From: Sclerotinia nivalis
Taxonomy: Eukaryota; Ascomycota; Leotiomycetes; Helotiales; Sclerotiniaceae
NCBI GenBank assembly: GCA_029531795.1
Contig: JAPEIS010000004.1
Span: 1,612,001 to 1,676,000 of the forward strand
Direction of reading: 5' to 3'
Length of the DNA: 64,000 nt
The position numbers were made by a program, and so were the translations under genes. Every line of letters starts with the position of its first letter. Position 1 is the stretch's first letter. Below, in pieces: positions 10,021 through 23,039 of this stretch. The notes beneath the pieces were generated by a model. It had not been told where the DNA came from and searched no databases. It saw only the letters and a program-made list of their open reading frames with translations.

Positions 10021-13000
10021 ATGGCGGAGGTACCACCACCAGGTGACGTAAGTATTACTCAATACAAATAGCCACTGCTTTTAAAGAACTAACTAATCAA
10101 TCTACCTTAGGATCAGGGCCACGATCCATGGGCTCCAGGCTTCGAGAGGCCGATGAACTCCGAAGAAGAGCGGAAGAAAAAAAAGAAGCGGGCGAAGAAG
10201 GAAGGGGATGAGGGAAAGGGGATGGGGACGGGAATAGATGATACCGAACCTGACTCCGGAGATAACGACACAATTTCATCGCCGAAAAAAGCAGAGACTA
10301 TAAGAGGTACACCCACTGTTAATCAACCTGGGCCGAACTTGGCTGAGAGAACTGCACAAGAAACTACGGCCGAATTCTTCGCGGAACTAGAAAAAGCGGA
10401 ACAGATGATGAAAGATGATCTAGAGTCGGGAAAATACACCAAAGAAGAAATTGAACAAATGAAGAACTTGATGGCTGCCAGTGTGAGTCTGACTTCTAAA
10501 TTCGCCGTAAGCGTATTTTTAGCAGTATGACGGAATGTTGAGGCAGGTACTGATTAGATTGATAGATGAAAAAGATGGGCTTGTCTTACAAAGAAGCGGA
10601 GGTGGAAATGACTGTGGAACAATTCAAAGAGAAGATCGCAAAGCTTGAAAATGATTTGAAGGAGAAGGGACAGCACGGCGATGAAGCGGTAGCTCAATTA
10701 CTGGCACTCCAGGATCAAGTGAAACAGGCGCAGATTGCACGCGCTGAGGTAGAAAAGAGTGAAGCGAAATACAAAGAAGAATACAAAGAAGCCATGGCTA
10801 AAGTAGATGCAGCCGCAAAAGAGCAGCGTGAGAGAAAAGAGCAAACTGATAAAGAAAGGAAGGAAGAGATCAGACAGGCGGAAGCTCGAATACTCGCGGA
10901 AGCACTGCGTGATAGAGAGGTTGCGGTAAATCTACTACAACGACAGTTGGCGACCAAACAAGAAGAATTGGATCGTGTACAGGCAGAAAAACAAGAAGAA
11001 AAGAAGTCGCAGGACAAAGAAGCAGAAATAAGAAGGGAGGCAGAAATAAAAACGGAGGCAGAAATTACAGAACTCCAAAGGGCGGCTCTTCAAAAGGACG
11101 AGAAAATCAAGGAGCTGACTAAGGAGCTGGAAGATGCAATCCTCAGAAAAGACACGGAAGGTGCTGTATATCACACAGGAGAAAACTACATAGACGCAAT
11201 TAAGCGCCTAGAGCGTGAGAATTTGGAATTCAGAAAGCAAATATCCAAATTGGAGAAAGTGCAGGAAGAGTTGGAAAGCAAGAATGCAGCACTGGAGGTA
11301 TCAGCGCTCAATTACCTCGATGAAAAGCTAGGTTTAGAGACTCGAGCCGCAGATGGTGATGCGGCAATCGAAAAGTTGAAGGTATGGCAGGGAGAAGAAG
11401 AACGATGGGTTAAAAGAGAGAACGGTCTAATTGCAGAGAGGAGGAACCTAGCCATCCAAGTCACTCATCAACAAACTCAAATGAACGCACGGGACGAGAC
11501 AATTAAATCTCTGAATGTGACGGTTGAACAGCTACAAGCCCTAATTGGTGCGGGGCAGGATGGGGTGGGCGCTGACAATATTCGCTTACGAAAACAATTG
11601 GAAGAACTCCAAATAAAAGCAGCCGAACTTAAAAAGCAGCTAGAAGCTAGCCAACAGGAAGCTAGCAAACAGGAATCAGCCTTTGCTAAAAAGAACACAG
11701 AGGTAGTGGATGAAAACGTTATTTTGAAAAAACGATTGGAAGAACTTTCACATCAAAAAGATAAAGCACGTGAGGAAGCTGCCAAACTTCGGAAAGACCA
11801 GAAATTCAACGAAGATTTGGAAAACCAAGTGAGAGAATTTAGACGTCAAGAGACTGAATACAAAACACGACTAGTAGCTATCCAGCGGGAACTAGCTGCT
11901 GCCAAACAAGGCCGAACAGGCGCAACAGACACAACAGGCAATGATGAATTCAAAAAAGAAAACATTGCTTTGAAAAAAGAAAACATTGCTTTGAAAAAAC
12001 AATTGGAAGAAGTTCGAAAAGGTTTAGGAATAGCTAAACTCAAAGGGCTGTTACGAAATAGGCAAGTGGAACTTGCCGAAGCTAAGGAATCCATAGAAGG
12101 TTTAAAGCAGCAACTCATAGCCAAAGAACAGCCCGGAGGAGATAATGAAGCGAAGGAGAATGAGATTAGTCGTCTAAAGCAAGAAGTAGAGAAATTTGAG
12201 AGTGAGATTCGTCGTCTGAAGCAAACCGAGGAAGAAACTCAAATCGGACCACAACACGCTGAAATATCAAATTTAAGACTTAAAGTTGCCCAACTTGAAG
12301 AGGAGGAAAAGAAATGGAAATCCGAATCCGCCATGATGATATTAGACTTGCAAGACAGTGTAAATGTAATCGAGGAACTTTCAGCGGACCAACGAAGACG
12401 TGATGCAGTTGTGGAGGAGCTTGAGGGGGAATTGGCGGCTGCGCAAAATGCATGGAAGTTGTTGCAATCTAAGTTTTTGGAAAGTGCGAAAGCAGGTAGT
12501 GTTGCTACTCAAAATCAACAAGCTCAGGCTAAGAGAATTCAGCAACTCATTGAAGAAAACAGGAAACTACGAGAGAAACCTGCTGGATCGGGTACGGGTC
12601 CAGACACAGGAGAGTTTGATAAGTTTAGCAAACGCAAAGCACAATCCCGTCTTGAGACTGTTCAGATGTTGATGAGTTTCATGGTTCTCCAGCGAGCCTT
12701 ACACGGTTATGTTGCTGGCGACATGGATAAAATATTAGCAGCAGTGGATCAAGCTACAAGTGAGGCAGGGTCAGTTGGTGATAAAAGATTAATCACAGAA
12801 GTCGCGTTTTGGGCTGGTGTTGCAGAATATTATTTGGGCAACACAACTGGTGCTCTTAACAGTTTCGAAGCCATCAAAAACTCCGAACAATGGAAAGATG
12901 AAGAAAGAGACTTGTTGAAGCAATGGATCGAAGAATGTGAGCATGGGTCAGATTGTCCGAAGGGAAAGGGGGGGTATAAAGAAGCTATACAAATTGGACC

Positions 13001-13724
13001 TGTGTCTGATGCTCTGAAACGTCCCCCGAAAAGTCCATCGGATAAAGAGCGTAAGGAGGCGAAGGAAGCTAAAAAGGCAGCAAAGAAAGCAGCGAAGAAA
13101 GCAAAGAAAGCCCATAAATCAAGAAGAGCTCCAGCCCCTAGACGTCGTGGTATACCCAGACGTGATTTATATGTCGGTATATTATCGGAGGCCCAACAGA
13201 AGATCTGGGACACAATTGACTTTAGTGATTTTAATTATCAAAAATTGACTGCCCAGCAACAATCTCTATTTTCATTCGAACCTATCGAAGATGGGCCCGA
13301 TAGCCCTCCAGCACCACCACCGCCTCCACCAGATGATCTTCCACCCTTCGAGTTCCCACCATTACCACCTAGCAAACCTGGTTCTGAAGCATCAGATGGC
13401 CGGCCCCCACAATCACCACAAGATAAAGAAGAGGCAGAACGTCCCTCTCGTATGGGTAATCTGACTGCAAATGCAGCTTTGCATATTCAATTCCTCACTG
13501 CTCGCCTCGCCGACAGAGAAGCACGTATCCACGAGCTCGAAAATATAAATGGCGATATACTGACCCTGACAGCTCAGCTCGATGAAAGAGAGGCGCAGAT
13601 TCAAGAATTGAGACGGCATAACCAGGTCATGATTGCTGAATTGACAATTTGGAGACGAATTGCCCGGGAACAGGAAGGGCAGGAAGGGCAGGATGGGACT
13701 TGGTGGGCTCGTATAGGGATCTGA
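10021..13724 (+). CDS. Large coiled-coil protein with basic and proline-rich C-terminal segments
   Basis: Three exons give 1185 residues: 10021-10047 (MAEVPPPGD, donor GTAAGT), 10111-10482 (donor GTGAGT) and 10566-13724 (acceptor GATAG after a TACTGAT branch site); all junctions keep the frame. The start ATG follows AGTCACA and gives an in-frame first exon. A Lys-rich N-terminus is followed by heptad-rich, Glu/Lys/Gln-rich coiled coil over about residues 150-800, including a duplicated KKENIAL unit (near 11950-12000). A hydrophobic helical block (about 820-940, AFWAGVAEYYLGNTTGALNSF) looks TPR-like. Then come an Ala/Lys-rich basic segment (about 960-1000), a proline run (about 1045-1070) and a final coiled coil (about 1095-1170). 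This architecture suggests a scaffold or cytoskeletal/septal protein, but I do not recognise a named family. Confidence 0.85.
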
Positions 13725-13977
13725 TTTGCTTCTGCTTCTCTCTTTTTGTAAACAATATCCTTTCGTGGGAAGTGTGGATTGTGGTAGTTCGATACATGTG
13801 ACGGTTATATATAGGTAACTTAGATGATGTTTATACTTCAACCACACTTGTGGATATTTTGATTATATAAGTTGCCGTGAAGGGGAAAAACTTTACATAA
13901 ATATCATGTGTTAAGAAGCTATGTTTAATATGTTGCTAAGAGCCGAGTATAATCATAAATCGTGAAAAGACCGCGCC

Positions 13978-15109
13978 TTAAAAGGTATAGATGCTTGAAA
14001 ATGGAATATTCCATACCCAACTTGCAATACCCATAGCTCCTAAGCTCATGGTTAAGGCCATGAGAAGATTGACCTCGTTATTATCAAGGATGTTCAGATA
14101 TCCGTTCTCAACAATTCGGCTTGGGTGATCATGCTTAAGACTTGATTTCAGTGACTTTTTGGAGGCATCTGAGTAAGCGCTCTTCTCGTGATGCATACCG
14201 GTGGGATCACCCGCATCAATCAATACCCTCTTTCCACCTTGTCCTTCCACAATACGCCCAGTTCTTGTGTCCACAACGCTCATCTGGAACCATCCACCTA
14301 AAAAGCTATCCACCACACTGCCTAGAGCTCCCCATATAGTTAAAGCATACGTAAAGCGTTGTCGCTGTAAAAAGGGCCATCCATTCTCCGCAGATTCTTT
14401 AGGGTTACAGAATGGCACCAGGGCCATTGAAACGGTAACAATTATGAGAGAACCTAGCAGGCCTGCCACGAGACCCCAAACCGTAACACCTCCATTTGTT
14501 CCCGGTGGGACTTTTCGCAGACTCGGGGATGTAATGAGTCGTGGTTGGGTTGAGGATAGAATCCCAAGCTCTGAGCTGAAGGTGTCCGCCGCCACAGCTG
14601 CATAATTTGCTATTATCCCCACCACAAGAAGGTCACCAGCCCAAGTGTAACATGCCTCCTTAGACGAATCGGGCTCATTTTCTCGTTTGTATAGTTGATA
14701 GGCGTGCATGAGGGTAAGAACGGAGGCAACGACAGAGTTCGCGAGAACTAAAGAAATTAGTTCTGGCATTCAAATAAGGGAAATAACATCCTACCTTGCA
14801 TATGAGTACGAGCCCCTTCCCCTCCAGCACTACCGGTAGATTGCATCGTCAGCTTGGCCTTAGCCTCGTGTTTAACCTGTATTCGTCAGAACAGCAAATT
14901 AGGGTACGTGAAATCGAACAAACCTTGGTAACTCTTGTACCAATGAGATAGAAGATTATCAAAAGGGCAAAAGGTAGATTCCATGGATGTAAAGCATGTG
15001 CGGCTGCTGTAATTACGGCTGCAACGATACCTGCAGGAGTTAAACTTTTGTGCGATCCAGCTCGATACACCATAGCCAGGGTGACAGGAATGGCGATAGC
15101 GGCCTTCAT
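13978..15109 (-). CDS. DUF92/TMEM19-family integral membrane protein
   Basis: Three exons on the minus strand: 15109-14924, 14876-14795 and 14747-13978, with GTTTGT and GTAGGA donors and TACAG and TTTAG acceptors; frames join cleanly to give 345 residues, close to the roughly 336 of TMEM19. The N-terminus has alternating hydrophobic segments (KAAIAIPVTLAMVY; AGIVAAVITAAAHAL; FALLIIFYLIG), followed by GDLLVVGIIANYAAVAADTFSSELGIL, which matches the conserved DUF92 core with its Asp and Glu. WGLVAGLLGSLIIV and GALGSVVDSFLGGWFQ follow; the latter is the family's GS..DS.LG signature. A cytosolic charged loop precedes the C-terminal helices (NEVNLLMALTMSLGAMG). The molecular function of this family is not settled; it is a multipass membrane protein. 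It converges with the coiled-coil gene. Confidence 0.9.
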
Positions 15110-15902
15110 ATTGGCTTATAATATGGATTGATGTTTATTGGAGACTGTTTAGAGAAATGGTTAATTCCATACTGTGTAGGTTTCGCCTTGAAATGTCGAA
15201 GTCGTGAAAGAACAATGAGATGTAGTAAACTATTGTGGCTCTCCATCTGAGCCAATCAACAAAGTCAGTCATCTTGGCGAATGTCTGCATATTCACTAAG
15301 CAAGGAAAGGACAATATTAAATATTAAATAAGAAACAAATTATAGATTTAATTCATAGATTTTCGAATTTTACACCTTTCCACGTTCAATCTCAATCCAG
15401 CATACCTACCTACTTAATAGTATTAACAATAAATATATTTTGAGGGGAATTCTGGTGCACAAATTCGGTAGAAGGTTTTTCCGTGAGATTAGCAAAACCA
15501 TCAATAACAAAGCTTAAAAACACAAAGCTTAGACAAATATATATCTTCCACAATTTCTTATCTTCTTCCCACTTTTACCTTTGAGGATTGACTTTACACC
15601 GATGTGCTAAATCTGATATGAATCGGTAAGGTCCGACCACTTCACCGGTAATGTAGTGGAGAATATATGATGAATCTTTGATTTCACCAGCAGAATGTAT
15701 CTGCCATCAATCTCTTGGCTTGCATGAGTGCTGACCGGTAGATATGCATGTGTATCTGCACCTCCAAAGGTGGGTGACGTTGAGGAAAGCATACGCATAC
15801 CTTATCGGTCCAAATGATTAGTGTGAGTACATAATGTGCTTCATTCCCTAACTCCGTTTTCCTTTCTTCATCCATTCCTGCTTCCTCGATTTCATTAGCA
15901 CG
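15110..15902. promoter_or_regulatory. Divergent intergenic region between DUF92 and amidase genes
   Basis: About 790 bp between the two divergent starts, with no convincing ORF. It must hold both promoters. A CTTTTACC-type pyrimidine-rich run near 15570 is the only visible compositional feature. No specific operator is recognised. Confidence 0.4.
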
Positions 15903-18032
15903 ATGGTGCTCATCAAAGTACTGGTCACAGCGACTACGTTGATTGTCTCAACACTTGGGAGTCCAAGTCCGAAGTACTCAAAGCCTGATTTTAACGTCAC
16001 AGACTTTGTAGAAACCCAGCTCTTGGAGGATCCTTCTCCATACGACTTTCCTATTCTTCAAAATGGCAGTTTAGCAGACAGTGGCCAATTCCCTATGCCA
16101 CTATGTAATGGATTTAAGTTGGAAGAAGCTTCAATTGACCAATTACAAGCGGCTTTGTCAAGCGGGACATTGACTTCGGTGCAGATTGTTATGTGTTATT
16201 TGGAGAGGATTTATCAGACAGATGAATATCTCAGGTGAGTGAAATGTGCTTCACTTTGTAGCATCTTGGATCCATTGGTTAAACAAATTGATAGGGCTAT
16301 AATGCAAGTAAATCCTGAGTTTATCCAGATAGCTTCTGCACTCGACCATGAACGCAAACTAGGTAATCTCCGTGGACCATTACACGGCATACCATTTCTA
16401 GTGAAAGATGTGAGCGTCAAAGGATTCATTCTCTCATGACTCCACTAACAGGTGCCAGAATATTGCTACCAAGGACAAATTAGAAACCACTGCCGGTTCT
16501 TGGATGTTGCTTGGTTCCATCGTTCCTCGTGATGCCCACGTCGTGAAACGGCTTCGTGAATCTGGAGCTATTCTGATGGGACATAGCACTCTCAGTGAAT
16601 GGGCTGATATGCGGTCAAACTCATATTCTGAAGGCTATTCAGCCAGGGGTGGACAGTGTCGATCACCATATAATTTAACTACTACGCCTGGAGGAAGCTC
16701 TTCAGGGAGTGCCTCGGCTGTTGGTGCAAACCTCATTACTTTTGCTCTAGGCACTGAGACTGATGGGAGCGTTATTAATCCCGCCGAGAGAAATGGTGTC
16801 GTCGGTATCAAGCCGACTGTTGGCCTTACTTCACGTGATGGGTAAGTTATCTAGCATATTCAGAGTGTTCAATGGTCTAGGCTGCAGTCCAATAATGAGA
16901 GCCTTCTCGCTTTTGAATTAGTTTGGAATATGTAAAGTATTCGAAATCATGAAGTCATTTGAAACATCAAATTCATACCTTTCGAGCATCGGAAAGTCTC
17001 AAATCGGACTGCAGTTCAGACTGTTGGACACCATACGTCTCTTGATAACCATTTATGTCATGCTAACAATTCCTCAGAGTCATTCCTGAATCGCATAATC
17101 AAGATACCGTCGGATGTATCGCTAAAACTGTCCGAGACGCTACCTACTGCCTTGACGGAATTTACGGTCCAGATGCCCGTGACAACTATACTCTTGTGCA
17201 AGACGCCCCAGCTGGTGGCTACTCCCAATACCTTACCAACAAAACCGCTCTTCAAGGTGCGATTTTTGGACTTCCCTGGCTCAGCTTTTGGAAATTTGCC
17301 GATTCGAACCAACAATCCCAACTGCTCAATCTCATTTCTGAGATAGAAGCCGCTGGAGCCACGATCGTAAATGGTACTGAACTCCCCTACTGGCAAACCA
17401 TCATTTCTCAAGATGGCTGGGATTGGGATTATGGCACTACTCGCGGATATTCCAACGAATCCGAGTACACTTACGTAGCAGTTGATTTCTACAACGACAT
17501 AGTAAAATATCTTTCAGAGCTAAACAATACAGATATCCGCACTGTTGAAGATATCGTGCAGTACAATATCGACAATGTTGGATCCGAAGGTGGTCTTCCT
17601 GGTGTCCATCCTGCCTTTAAATCAGGACAAGATGGGTTCCTAGCTTCTCTCGCTACCGGCGGTATTATGAATCAAACATACTGGGAAGCCCTCAATTTCT
17701 GTCATCGAACAACCCGTGAAGACGGAATAGACGCCGCTCTGTACAATAATGGAACTCAACTCACTGCGCTATTGGTACCGCCCGATGTTGGTCAAACTTA
17801 TCAAATTGCGGCACAAGCGGGGTACCCAATGATTACCTTGCCGGCGGGCGTAAGTCCAGTCGATGGAATGCCGTTTGGATTGGCACTGATGGGGACTGCT
17901 TGGAGTGAGGCGAATTTGATTAGGTATTCCAGTGCAATCGAGGATTTGCAGCAAAGTTTGGTGGGCTTGCAACAGAAGAGGACAAGTCCATTGTGGTATG
18001 ATTACAGGGCGAAAAATGTTCCTATCATATAG
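15903..18032 (+). CDS. Secreted amidase (amidase signature family)
   Basis: Four exons: 15903-16234, 16295-16409, 16459-16841 and 17078-18032, giving 594 residues. Donors are GTGAGT, GTGAGC and GTAAGT, acceptors GATAG, GCCAG and CTCAG; all junctions keep the frame. The N-terminus (VLIKVLVTATTLIVSTLGSPSP) is a signal peptide. The amidase signature triad is visible: Lys of LVKDNIATKD (about 148), Ser of GGSSSGS (about 228) and the nucleophilic Ser of GTETDGSV (about 251), followed by GVVGIKPT. The family hydrolyses C-N bonds of amides through a Ser-cisSer-Lys mechanism; the exact substrate cannot be read. Several N-x-S/T sites fit secretion. The third intron (235 nt) is longer than the others. 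Confidence 0.93.
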
Positions 18033-20804
18033 AGATTTTCGATAGCTAAGACGCAAACTATCCAAAGACGTAATATGAATCTATGATATTAATTCGCTAC
18101 GTAGACACTTTCCTTGTTTCAAATGTTTTCAATGCCATTTTAACATCTTCACTTTCTCCACACAACTCTCTATTAATTGTTGTTCCAACCGCGCCATGCA
18201 GATCATAACAAGATGCCCTCTTCCTCCACGAAAACCATGATCATTCTTCGGAGCCCGATGTCAAGATTGACATTTTGAAAAAAATCCGATTGCCTCACAC
18301 GGTGTTAAAACATTCTCTGGTTTGCGATTAGAGGTATTTTTGTCACTATCACCAATCTGGAACCTTACAAAAGTGTGAAACTATCATTCCGCGCCTCTCT
18401 AATAATCAAAGCCTACACCATCGCCGTTTCGGAAGTCCCATCCCTATTTATGAAATCTTCAGGATTTGACAGAGCTGATGGGGTGATGAGAAGTTTGTTG
18501 GAATAAGTGGCCGGCATAACTCTGAGTAGGTTGAAAGGTTTTAATGAAGGATACAGAGGGCAAGTCTGGCTTCTTGAAGACTTGTGATATCAAGGTGTTG
18601 CATGCTAATTCTAGCTCTTGCGGATAGTCGCGAACAACTGCTTTTATCTCAAAAACCCCGGATGCAAACATTGTGTAGAGATTGTAGAACTTTCTGGGGA
18701 TCTTGAAGATATGGGGAGAAATTGCAGGTCAGATTGTTGAGTTTGTTGTTTAAATACTTGAGGTGTGAATAGTCATCCACTTAGCTAGTCGATGATGCTA
18801 TGAGGTTATATGACGTCGCTAAATTTAGTTTAAGTTTAGAGGGGATACCATCACAGACCTATCCTGAATCAGGCACAAAGTTTGTGCTCCCTCCATTCAC
18901 CTGATATTTCTAGAATCATCAAATTTATCATGTCTCGATGCTTTTATAGCCATTAGAATGAACCCACGGGGCCATGATCCCCAGCGCCAGCAGCCAAGGG
19001 ATAGGGATCCTGAGCCCATCGCCAGATTTTCACCGTTTCCTTTCATTCTTTGTTCTAACACATTATAAAAGTCACTACCGATGCACTCACGCTTTTGGTC
19101 ATTATAATCTTACCTCACGGCCTGGCACTGAGATTTTGACGGTCTTGTTGTATATCTGGATAGATGGGAGAACTATATATATCATGGGTCCCTCCACCCG
19201 CCCCCGCCCTTAAGCTCTTCTATCCTGGAGGTCCCCCGCCCCAGCCCTGCCGCTCGGCCACCCAGCGACTGCATCATTTTTTTTTTTGCAACGGTATGGT
19301 ATTGTAATTGTATGGTAATATCAAAATACATGGAAAAGGAATACTACATATAGCTTTTTCCCCAAATCAAAAGAAGCAGACATAGAGGAAGCGGGAGTCC
19401 TGTAAGCCAATAGTGTCACCTATCAAAGTGCTGAAGTCATGAAAGAGATGTGATATCTTTCTGAGGTTAAAATTATTAATTATCTTCTTTCGTCTTCACC
19501 TGCGTTGATACTTGTAGGCATGCAGGTATCTGAGACAGGAAGAACAAACGGTGCTTGCATCTGCTGTATATCTGTCACAGAGCCCCAAATCTATAAAACT
19601 CCTTCTAAAGTCCATCAATTCCCTCCTCAAAACTTCTGCCATGTTTGGGGTAATTACCAATCTTTTGCAGAATAGCATTTGCTCTTATATATTCAGAATT
19701 TGCATCAAAGGTATTGGCCGTGGTCGCGGATAGGCTTGTGACACTTTGAATGTTTCAAAAATAGGGATCGTGGAAAAGGTTTGAACCAGAATGTATTTAA
19801 CAAGGACGATGCAATGGGTTGCATTGATGCTTATTGTGTGGAGAGACCGCCAAGTGGCTACATTTTGATCGTGATGTGATGTTTTGAAATTTGAGATGGG
19901 GGGGGAAAGAGGGCGGTCAAGGGTCCAAATGGTCCCTCGGAAAGAGATGGGCATCCAGTTGTCTACACACTAATCGTATGAAAATGGACATCGTCATAAA
20001 TTGTAAGAGGGATGGTATGAGTTATCAAGATAAGGAGGTGCATAGTGCGGTTGACTAACATAGCTGGTGTAATATTGCAACCAAGCCATTATGAAATCTG
20101 TATCGGAATCGATACCAAACATGTGAATATAGTCAGGTAGAGGCGAAAGGACATGGCGCAACTTATATAAGACTATTGCGAATGTGTTACTCGACTTTGA
20201 TTGGTTTGATTCTGGTGCACTTGACCATAATCATCGGTGAATATGACTTTATTGTTGAAGGACTGGCAGATGCTTTTCTGCAATGATCGCATTTTGTTTG
20301 GACAACACATGATGGTATTCTAGATTAAGTAGCTTATTTTACTTGGCAAGCTTGCATCTTGCAAATGGTATGTTAGTATTTGGCGCTCTTGTATCCTGTA
20401 TTGAACTTCCGTATATAAGCAAGGATCAAGACGCAAGATGCAAAAAGCAGCGAAATTTATCCACAGTAAGAGAGTAAAAACGGTAGAATTTTCGTCACCA
20501 AGTCGTTTTATACTGATCTCCATGTACTATCGCAGTAATGCCACTCTTGACATCACGACTCAAAGGCCCTAATATTCAGGAATACCTCATATCATTCGGC
20601 GCTTGTTCCGGGATGAAGTTGATTGATCGGTTAAGTCACAGTCGTCGTCTTCTTCCTGATGCTCCCTTCTTCTTCTGTCTCGTTCTCTTACTTCTATCGG
20701 AAGTGTCGGAGGAGGTGTCAAAGGCTCAATATTGATAACCACTCGATGGTCGCCACAGCTAGATTGCCTGGGGAAAGACGCCCTCGAAACAGCACCTTGA
20801 AGCG
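18033..20804. other. Long intergenic region, no gene recognised
   Basis: About 2.8 kb with only short unconnected frames on both strands. A frame at 18459-18671 (minus) is too short and featureless to call. A T-homopolymer lies near 19277-19287 and a G-run near 19897-19904. No tRNA or repeat array is seen. Confidence 0.4.
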
Positions 20805-21130
20805 TTATCGGCTCTTCAACCGTGAGCCTTGTCTCGTCCGTCTTCGTCTTGCACTTCTACCTCGATAATGCTCTCTGTTTGTCTTTCGTTCTTCCTTCTC
20901 CTGCTCAAGTTTTTTAAACTCGGCGACTACCCCCAATACATAGGTTTCTCCCCGCCCACAGTCTGCAACTCTCTTTAATTCGGCGTTAAGAAAATTGAGG
21001 TATCGATCTTCACAATTATCATTCTGAAGCTTATCCACTGATAGTTTCGCTTTATCTCTAAGCGACTGAAGGCCCAACACTCGCCGTCTCTCCTAAGCTT
21101 CCTCGAGCATATAGCCGTATATTAGCTTTC
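20805..21130 (-). pseudogene. Degenerate fragment of a charged helical protein
   Basis: The frame at 21080-20805 encodes an amphipathic, coding-like stretch (LQSLRDKAKLSVDKL, YLNFLNAELKRVADC, AEFKKLEQEKEERK) ending in an Arg-rich tail. Extending upstream in the same frame gives LIYGYMLEEA, then TAG, then ERRRV, so the sequence looks continuous across a stop that is one transition from CAG. No start codon or partner exon is found. It is probably the remnant of a gene; family not recognised. Confidence 0.35.
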
Positions 21131-22517
21131 CTAAGCTCTGGCATGATCACAACCACCTACGATTCCAAGCTTGACCGTTCAGTCTGCGTAAATAATTCTC
21201 TTATCACTCGCATGATAAGGAACACGGCGCTCTAATGAAGCTGAGTCATCTTCATACACCACTAGTATTGATACGAAGCGCAGAAGCTGATGGCTTCACG
21301 AGACCGACGCAAACTTACCACAGCTCAATTTACGCTATGTAGACGATCAATTGAATAGCATATAACCTGTAAGACAAAACGATGAATGCCAGAATAATGC
21401 TTGCTTTGAAATTTGATTGGACAATCGTCCTAAGATATTGGTTTCTTGCGGAATTTACATTGTGGGTCGCAGTAAACAATTGATTCATAATAAAATAATG
21501 GATTCATGATTGGATCGATTGCTCTAGTGGTCACGACATGTATTTTTGTGAAAACCCGTAGAGTGAGGAAATTATGTGCCTGCAATTAGAGCCCTCAGCA
21601 TGTATAATGTATGCTTCAAAGGATGCTAGCGGTTAAACGACTAAGGTCTAACCATGTCTCGTATCGACATGAGAATGGCCAAACTTGTGTATGATTCTAG
21701 GTAGTATTGGGCAACACTATTCGCATTGACCTGGCTCTAACATCCCAGCCTGGAAGAGTTTACGAGCGGGTGATGACACAAAGAATACGCAGTCTTCTAG
21801 GTTCCAAATCCCAAATTCGTCCTAAAGGGTGCCCTTCACAGAACAATAATTTCTTTTTCGATTCTATAATGAATTCTTTGAACGATGTAAAATTCCGTTC
21901 ATAAATAAAAGAGATGCACAAGTTTCATACTAAAATTCAAATAAAAATGGATCCAGAAAAGGCTAATGTCCTTCTTTGATGGATGAGGCCAATAGCACTC
22001 ATAAAAAACTGTGTTTGACTTTCCCCGATGCTGAATCTGAGAATTATTAGAGTTGACTCATGGAATTGGGGAGTGCATCATTTACTCACAAAACATTTGG
22101 TGGCCGGCGATTCAAGATGACTTGTCGGATTACTGTAGACAGTATCGAAAGTTTTAAACCAAATGGGACACTGAGAGTTCTATCCTCAAAATGAGTATTG
22201 ATGTTGATACTTTAATGTTCGAGATGAATACAAACATGGCACTGTAATGTTCAGGGTGACATCAGCCATGACTTAAAGGCGCAAGGAAACAGAAAGTCTC
22301 GCAAATGACCCTTTTATCGTAATTGTTTTGCAGTCGCATCGAGATATATCTCCGTTAAAGTTGTGTAGCAATGCCAGCATCCAATGTGGCCGAGTCTTAA
22401 AGGCTAACTGGTGCTCTTTTAGTTTAGCATAGGATGTAAAATGGCACAACTATGAAGCATTTCAAGGCAAGACTTCTTTCGGCGGACGGACCCTCAACCA
22501 CCGCAAAATTAGGGCAT
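21131..22517. other. Intergenic, no gene recognised
   Basis: Short frames only. The 3' part is the downstream flank of the minus-strand RPR2 gene. Confidence 0.4.
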
Positions 22518-23039
22518 TCATGACTGAGGTTTGCCAGGTTGAGCTCCTTGGACGGATCTTCGTGGTCTCCTCGGCTGCCTGTCTGTTGCCAGCGGGGATC
22601 TTTTCTCCAGTCCACAAGTATTACACTTTCGAACCAGCACATCAGCCCAGGGTTTCTTTCCGCCCTTACTTTGATTCTCTATTTGAACAGTACATGTTGT
22701 TCCCTCCATCAACAAAGTTTGACAATTCTTACAGATTGAATGCTTCATGTCAGGGGACATCCGCATTAATCCTTTCAAAGATACTGAGCGAAGATCTGTA
22801 ATCAGTCGACGAGCGAGAGGGTGATATAATCCCCCAGTGATATTTGCTTGGAACTTCGACTCATCCTTCATGACATTCTCGACTGGTGAGCCCGATGCGG
22901 TTTCGTCGGATGGTTGTTTTTGGCTTTCATCATCTTGCAAAGCCAGATAAGTCGCCGCTTGGTAGAGATATGATATTCTGCTATACAAGACTTTGTTTGG
23001 TATTTTAGATATTCCTTTCGTAGGTTGTGACTTGGCCAT
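22518..23039 (-). CDS. rpr2: RNase P protein subunit RPR2 (Rpp21/Snm1 family)
   Basis: Single exon, 173 residues, starting MAKSQPTKGI. The N-terminal half has the family helices (NKVLYSRISYLYQAATYLA and YHPLARRLITDLRSVSLKGLMRMSPDMKHSICKNC). The zinc-ribbon cysteines are visible as CKNC (103, 106) and CNTCG (139, 142), flanked by the conserved GTTCTVQIEN and a basic GGKKPW. RPR2/Rpp21 is a nuclear RNase P component that helps bind and cleave precursor tRNA 5' leaders. The C-terminus is a short Arg/Pro/Gln tail. The gene is divergent from SUB2, with 516 bp between the starts. Confidence 0.93.
   Translation of the reverse strand: MAKSQPTKGISKIPNKVLYSRISYLYQAATYLALQDDESQKQPSDETASGSPVENVMKDESKFQANITGGLYHPLARRLITDLRSVSLKGLMRMSPDMKHSICKNCQTLLMEGTTCTVQIENQSKGGKKPWADVLVRKCNTCGLEKRSPLATDRQPRRPRRSVQGAQPGKPQS

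Noticed and set aside
13413..13847. 144-codon minus-strand frame over the end of the coiled-coil gene
   Set aside because: Shadow of the real plus-strand coding frame.
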